From: Heterocephalus glaber
Lineage: Eukaryota > Chordata > Mammalia > Rodentia > Bathyergidae
Direction: 5' to 3'
Assembly (NCBI RefSeq): GCF_000247695.1
Contig: NW_004624730.1
Coordinates: forward strand, 27,813,978 to 27,877,977
Length of the DNA stretch: 64,000 nt
The notes below the pieces were generated by a model. It made no database searches and had not been told where the DNA came from. It saw only the letters and a list, made by a program, of their open reading frames with translations. A program made the translations under genes and the position numbers. Position 1 is the stretch's first letter, and each line of letters starts with the position of its first letter. Positions 59,856 through 64,000 of the stretch are shown piece by piece.

Positions 59856-60604
59856 CAGTGTCACCCCTCCCCACTCATGTTCAAGCCCATTCTGTAGCTA
59901 ATCTCTTCTAATGGACAGTTTCTCTGTATTACAATTGAAATGCATACATTTTGTGTTTTTACTAAACATAAATGGAACATACTAAACGTATTTGTTATGG
60001 CTTGTATCTAGATGTCTCCCCAAAGCTTCATGCATGCATAGGTGGGGCTTTTCAGAAGTGGTTGTATTTAGGGTATGTGATGCTAGGATTAAGGATACCC
60101 CATTCTGGGTGTGAGTGCTACCTGCCCAAAGGGCCAGTGGCATGGATGAAATATAAGGGACAGAAAGAAGACTTGCCGCTGCTGCTGCTGCTGCTGCTAC
60201 TGCTACCTTCTGTCTACCTTGCCTGGACTGTATCTCCTCTGCCATGTACCTCTGTCATGCCACCCTATCTTGGAGCCAGCCAATTGGGGACTGAAACCTC
60301 TACAAATTATGAGCCAAAAATAAACCTTTCTTTAATCTGAGGTGTCGGGTATTTTGTCTCAACAATGCGAAAAGTAAATAAGACAATATTCTTCTCCAAC
60401 TCACATTCAATAAGTCCATAGTAATCACGAGCATTCATTCATGACAGAACATAGAGCTTGGCTTTATTCTTTCAAATGGTTGCATGATATATAAAGTGCT
60501 GTATCATGATATTCTTCTAATAATGGACACTTAATTGACACTCTATTTTTCATTTCTCTGTACATCTTTGTGTAGTTGCCCCCAAATTTCTATAGAATAA
60601 AAAT

Positions 60605-60722
60605 GTCCAGCCAGGCATGGTGGCCCACACCTGTAATCCCAGCACTTGGGAGGCTGACAAAGGGGATTTTTGGTCTACATAGTGAGTTCAAGGCAAGCCT
60701 GAACTGCACAGTGAAACCCTAT
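60605..60722 (+). mobile_element. B1-like SINE whose tail became a purine microsatellite
   Basis: CCAGCCAGGCATGGTGGCCC, CTGTAATCCCAGCACTTGGG and GTTCAAGGCAAGCCTGAACT run into a (GAA)n tract at the position where the A-tail should start. Confidence 0.85.
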
Positions 60723-60930
60723 CAGAAGAAGAAGAAGAAGAAGAAGAAGAAGAAGAAGAAGAAGAAGAAGAAGAAGAAGAAGAAGAAGAAGAAGAAGAGG
60801 AGGAGGAGGAGGAGGAGGAGGAGGAAGAGGAGGAAGAGGAGGAGGGGAAGGAGGAGGAGGGGAAGGAGGAGGAGGGGAAGGAGGAGGAGGGGAAGGAGGA
60901 GGAGGGGAAGGAGGAGGAGGAGGGGAAGGA
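60723..60930 (+). repeat. Purine-only microsatellite/minisatellite: (GAA)n, (GGA)n, then 15-bp units
   Basis: About 205 bp with no pyrimidine on the + strand: some 24 GAA units, a block of GGA, then about five copies of a 15-bp GAGGAGGGGAAGGAG unit. The long open frames here (poly-Lys/Arg on +, poly-Ser or poly-Leu/Phe on -) are translations of this repeat. Confidence 0.95.
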
Positions 60931-61195
60931 GCAAGAAAGAATGGCCAACATTTCTTGAATCTTTTCCTTCACATCATGAGGATAAGAAAAAAGAAATTGA
61001 GGCTCACAGAGTCAAGCAAGTGTTTCTTTTTTTTAAATATATAATTAGAGGAGAAATTGTAATTCTAGCAAACTAAAAAACTCAAATTCCAGAATATTTA
61101 AAGCTGTTAGAGAAAAGAAACAAATCACCTATAAAGGAAAGCCCATCAGAATCACAGCAGACTTCTCAACACAAACCCTCAAATCTAGGAGAGCT

Positions 61196-61441
61196 TTGAG
61201 TGAAGTATTTCAATTCCTAAAGGATAACAACCTCCAATCCAGATCGATGTACCCTGCAAAACTATCTTTCAGAATTGATGGAGAAATAAGACACTTCCAT
61301 GACAAAAAACACCTGAGGAAATTCATGAACACCAAACCCACACTCCAAAGTGCTCTGAAGGATATTCTAGAAAGAGATAACAAGGATTACAACTGCATGA
61401 ACCACAACAGAATGACTCCACTAGGCAAGGCAAGAAATTAA
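61196..61441 (+). pseudogene. L1 ORF1p C-terminal remnant
   Basis: The open frame matches the C-terminal domain of L1 ORF1p: YPAKLSFRIDGEIRHFHD, then FMNTKPTLQSALKDIL. The frame is also open upstream to about 61105. The N-terminal coiled coil and RRM are missing because of 5' truncation, so it is a remnant and not a gene. Confidence 0.8.
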
Positions 61442-61587
61442 ACAGAGGAGGAAAGAAGGGAGTCAGAAATGGGAAAAAGCATGACAGGGATAAGTCAATA
61501 CATATCAGTTATAACCATCATTGCTAATGGTCTCAGTTTGCCAATCAAAAGAAATAGACTGGCAGAGTCAATAAAGAACCAAGATCC

Positions 61588-61745
61588 AAGCCGGGGATGG
61601 TGGTGCACACCTGTAATCCCAGCACTTAGGAGGCTGAAGCAGGAGGATTGCCATGAGTTAGAGACACATAGTGAGTTCAGGGCCAGCCTGAACTACAAAG
61701 TAAGACCCTGTCTCAAAAGATAAATAAAGAAAAATAAAGAAGAAG
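61588..61745 (+). mobile_element. B1-like SINE inserted in L1 ORF2
   Basis: GCCGGGGATGGTGGTGCACA, then GCAGGAGGATTGCCATGAGT and a duplicated GTGAGTTC..GCCAGCC segment. A-rich GAAAAATAAAGAAG sequence ends it. CAAGATCCAA occurs on both sides as the target duplication. Confidence 0.85.
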
Positions 61746-62039
61746 AAGCAAGATCCAACAATATGCTGCATGCAAGAAACACATTTAATTCAAAAAGAAA
61801 TTCATAGACTGAAATTCAAAGGATAAAAAATATTTCATGTGGCAGGAACATGGAAAAAAACAGGGGTAACTATTCTGTTTGCAGACAACGTGGATTTCAA
61901 GCCAAGACTGAGTAAGAGAGACAAAAAAGGTCACTACATCCTTATAAAGAGAACAGTCTAAGAGGAAGAGATAACAATCATAAATATATATGCATCAAAT
62001 ACTGGCTCATACAACTATATAAAGCACATATTAACAGAC

Positions 62040-62336
62040 ATGAAAAATCACATAAGCACTAATACAATTGCAATGGGGGACTTCAATACCCCACTGTCAC
62101 AAATAGATCAACTAGACAAAAAAATCAACAGTGAAATATCAGAATTGAACCAAACTTTTGAACAAATGGCCTTAGTAGATGTCTACAGTGTGTTCCACCT
62201 CACAACATTAGAATACACATTCTTCTCAGCTGTACATGAGACATTCTCCAAAATAGACCACATACTAGCTCATAGAATATGCTTAAGTAAATGCAAAAGA
62301 AGTGACCATGGATATTATCAGACCATAGTGGAATGA
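62040..62336 (+). pseudogene. L1 ORF2 endonuclease-region remnant
   Basis: A short open frame contains GDFNTPL, YTFFSA and SKIDHI, which are landmarks of the L1 apurinic-type endonuclease. The catalytic SDH follows only after a frameshift. It is part of the dead L1. Confidence 0.8.
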
Positions 62337-62393
62337 AATTGGTAATCAGTGGCAAAAGAAACCACAATAACTTCATAAAAACATGGAAAGTAG

Positions 62394-62482
62394 GGCTGGG
62401 GATTTAGCTCAGTGGCACCAGACCTGCTTCACAAGCCCATGGTCCTGAGTTCAATCCCTGGTACCAAAAAAAAAAAAAAAAA
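62394..62482 (+). mobile_element. ID-like SINE inserted in L1
   Basis: Plus-strand copy GGGCTGGGGATTTAGCTCAG to GGTACC and an 18-base A-tail, inside the L1 between endonuclease and RT regions. It therefore post-dates the L1. Confidence 0.9.
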
Positions 62483-63190
62483 AGGAAATTAAACAATACC
62501 CTCCTTAACAACCAATGGGTCACAAATGAAATTAAAGAAGTTAGTTTCTACAATTAAACAATAATGCCAATACAATATACCAGAATTTATGGGACATGAT
62601 GAAAGCAGTCCTATGAGAGAAATTTGTAGCAGTGAATACCCATATCAGGAGAAGACAGTGGGCTCAAATAAAAAACCTAATGTTTAACCTCAAGCTTCTA
62701 GAAAAAGAAAAATAAATTAAGCCCAAAGCTCATATGTGGGAGGAGATTATAAAAATCACAGCAGAAATTAATGCAGTAGAAACTAAGAAAACAATACAAA
62801 GAATCAATGAATGAAAGAGTTGGTTCTTTGAAAGATTAAATAAAATTGACAAACCTTTAGTCAACCTTATCAAAAAAAGAAAAGACTCAAATCCATGCAA
62901 TCAGCAATGAAAATAGTGAAATCACAACAGATCCTGCAGAAATCCAGAACATCATTGATTACTACTTTGAGAACCAACAGTCTAATAAGAGAGAAAACAC
63001 AGAAGAAATGGACAGATTCATAGATACATATAAATTACCAAAACTGAATCAGGAAGATATAAAAATTCTGAAAAACCCAATATCAGTTAATGAAATAGAA
63101 TTTAAAAAGAGAACTGCAGGCCAATCTCCCTAATGAACATAGATGCAAAAATTTTCAGTGAGTTACTCACAAACAGAATGCAGAAAATCA

Positions 63191-63226
<36 letters not shown>
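63191..63226. repeat. (CA)n microsatellite
   Basis: About 18 CA units directly at the right boundary of the L1 fragment. Confidence 0.95.
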
Positions 63227-63227
<1 letters not shown>

Positions 63228-64000
63228 CAGGCCCACCAGCTGACAGCTGGGCCAAGGGCGCCTCCAACAATAACACCCCCCCACACCCCCCGCCCTCTGG
63301 CCTCTTGGCTGTGCAGCTACTTGGTTACACACTGCCGAGGCACAGGGCGACAAAAACCATTGATCCTGAGCTCCAGAAGAGAACAACAGAGAGAGTGCCT
63401 GTCTCAGGCTCCCTGATGAAAACAAGCCCACTGAAAAAGTGAAGGGAATCTCTGCAATAAAGGCACACCAGACCACCGTGATTGGTAAATTGGATGGATT
63501 ATCAGCTCCCATGGGAAACTGGACTTTCTTCAGCGGAAAAGCAGCTGAAACCTGCAGTAGAAACTTGCAGAGTGCAACCCTGCAGGAGGACAGGGAGCTC
63601 AACTTGGGACTTGCAACCAGAAATCTGCCTGAATCTCACAGGTCTGGGACTAGCTTACTGAGACTCATTGACTTATAACTGCACACTGCTGCTCACGTTG
63701 TCTATTGTGAGAGCAGAGACACACCCTGAAGGAGGCCCTTTATTTTTTAAAGTTGATAGATTAATAATTGCCACAAATTGTCATTCTTTAAGAGGTATTT
63801 GATGCTATGGTATTGCTGATTGTATGACTTGGGGTAAGGTGTTGTGATTGATCTAAACAGTTTTCCTTCCTGGTATAATGAAAATGAGATAGACTCAGAG
63901 TCATTAGAGACTCAAAACCTAAAGACCAGCTATATCTGGTAGACACGTCTGAGAAGCAATCATTCCATAAGGGTTTTAAATACATCAACAAAGATACTTA
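63227..64000. other. Unassigned, moderately GC-rich sequence
   Basis: This block is richer in G and C than its surroundings and has overlapping open frames on both strands without recognisable domains. A C-run (63280-63295) lies at the left. The abrupt start after the L1 and CA repeat suggests part of another retroelement, possibly the 5' UTR of a second L1 cut by the window end, but I cannot show this. Confidence 0.35.

Larger units (their letters stand above)
50850..60600. other. Downstream gene-free DNA
   Basis: No coding exon is supported. Old ID-like SINEs lie at 51515-51597 and 59777-59855. There is a degenerate L2-like piece near 52690-53000, an L1 3' region on + near 54950-55830, antisense old L1 pieces near 56240-57290, MIRs near 58750-58890 and 59100-59280, and a CA repeat joined to a SINE remnant at 59311-59419. 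A CTG/CAG-type run at 60176-60203 encodes chance Leu/Ala runs. Part could still be distal TSC22D2 3' UTR. Confidence 0.6.
61084..63185 (+). mobile_element. Dead L1 LINE: 5'-truncated, SINE-interrupted, internally deleted
   Basis: It begins inside the L1 ORF1 C-terminal domain (VREKKQITYKG near 61105; PAKLSF) and ends that frame at 61441. An ORF2-like start ATG lies at 61481. Endonuclease landmarks are visible: CMQETHL near 61770 (catalytic Glu retained), GDFNTPL near 62070, and SDHS near 62315 in a shifted frame. Downstream RT-region motifs (NQED, then SLMNIDAKI near 63127) are brought together by loss of roughly 80 codons. Two SINEs interrupt it. Stops and frameshifts make it non-functional. 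Confidence 0.85.

Noticed and set aside
59972..60340. Frames with Leu- or Ala-rich runs
   Set aside because: The runs come from a short CTG/GCT trinucleotide repeat at 60176-60203, with no other coding evidence.
60576..61076. 166-codon frame with long poly-Lys/Arg, and antisense poly-Ser and poly-Leu/Phe frames
   Set aside because: They are translations of the purine-only microsatellite and B1 sequence.
1..64000. CRISPR arrays, operons, bacterial insertion sequences or phage-like systems
   Set aside because: The window is a mammalian nuclear locus with introns and retroposons. Repeats are microsatellites and interspersed elements, and none shows spacer-repeat structure.

Overview
The window is a stretch of mammalian nuclear genome carrying one complete protein-coding gene on the + strand, recognised as TSC22D2 (TSC22 domain family member 2). 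The evidence is spliced coding exons with canonical GT-AG boundaries, a GC-rich promoter/first exon in an otherwise AT-rich background, and dense retroposons. The retroposons point to a rodent outside the mouse/rat group. There are about two dozen copies of a tRNA-derived, ID-like SINE ending in GGTACC plus poly(A), B1-like 7SL-derived SINEs, and dimers of the two. Castorimorpha (beaver-like) is a guess from the SINE type and is not demonstrated.

Layout. 1-6500: gene-free upstream DNA with SINEs and an antisense L1 piece. 6540-7884: CpG-rich promoter with a perfect CRE, GC box and CGG repeats, then a long 5' UTR with two short uORFs. 7885-9863: coding part of exon 1 (about 660 residues). 9864-22213: intron 1. 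22214-22285: 72-nt exon 2, an in-frame cassette. 22286-47895: intron 2, rich in SINEs, MIRs and DNA transposon relics. 47896-47947: exon 3. 47948-49106: intron 3. 49107-49367: last coding exon with the TSC box/leucine zipper. 49368 to about 50840: AT-rich 3' UTR with several poly(A) signals. 50850-60600: gene-free DNA with old LINE/MIR relics. 60600-63190: B1 copies, a long purine-only microsatellite and a dead, 5'-truncated L1 interrupted by two SINEs. 63190-64000: a CA repeat and unassigned sequence.

The four coding segments join without a frame break into a 787-residue protein. It has a low-complexity Pro/Gln/Ser/Gly-rich N-terminal region with two conserved islands, one containing an RFxV docking motif, and a C-terminal TSC box plus leucine zipper.

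I found no previously undescribed gene system. The observations most worth checking are the exon 2 cassette with a nearby RBFOX-type site, hairpin and flanking inverted SINEs; a palindromic mariner relic; a hAT MITE with a visible target-site duplication; a 1.7-kb-spaced local sequence duplication; SINE double insertions; and uORFs in the 5' UTR.
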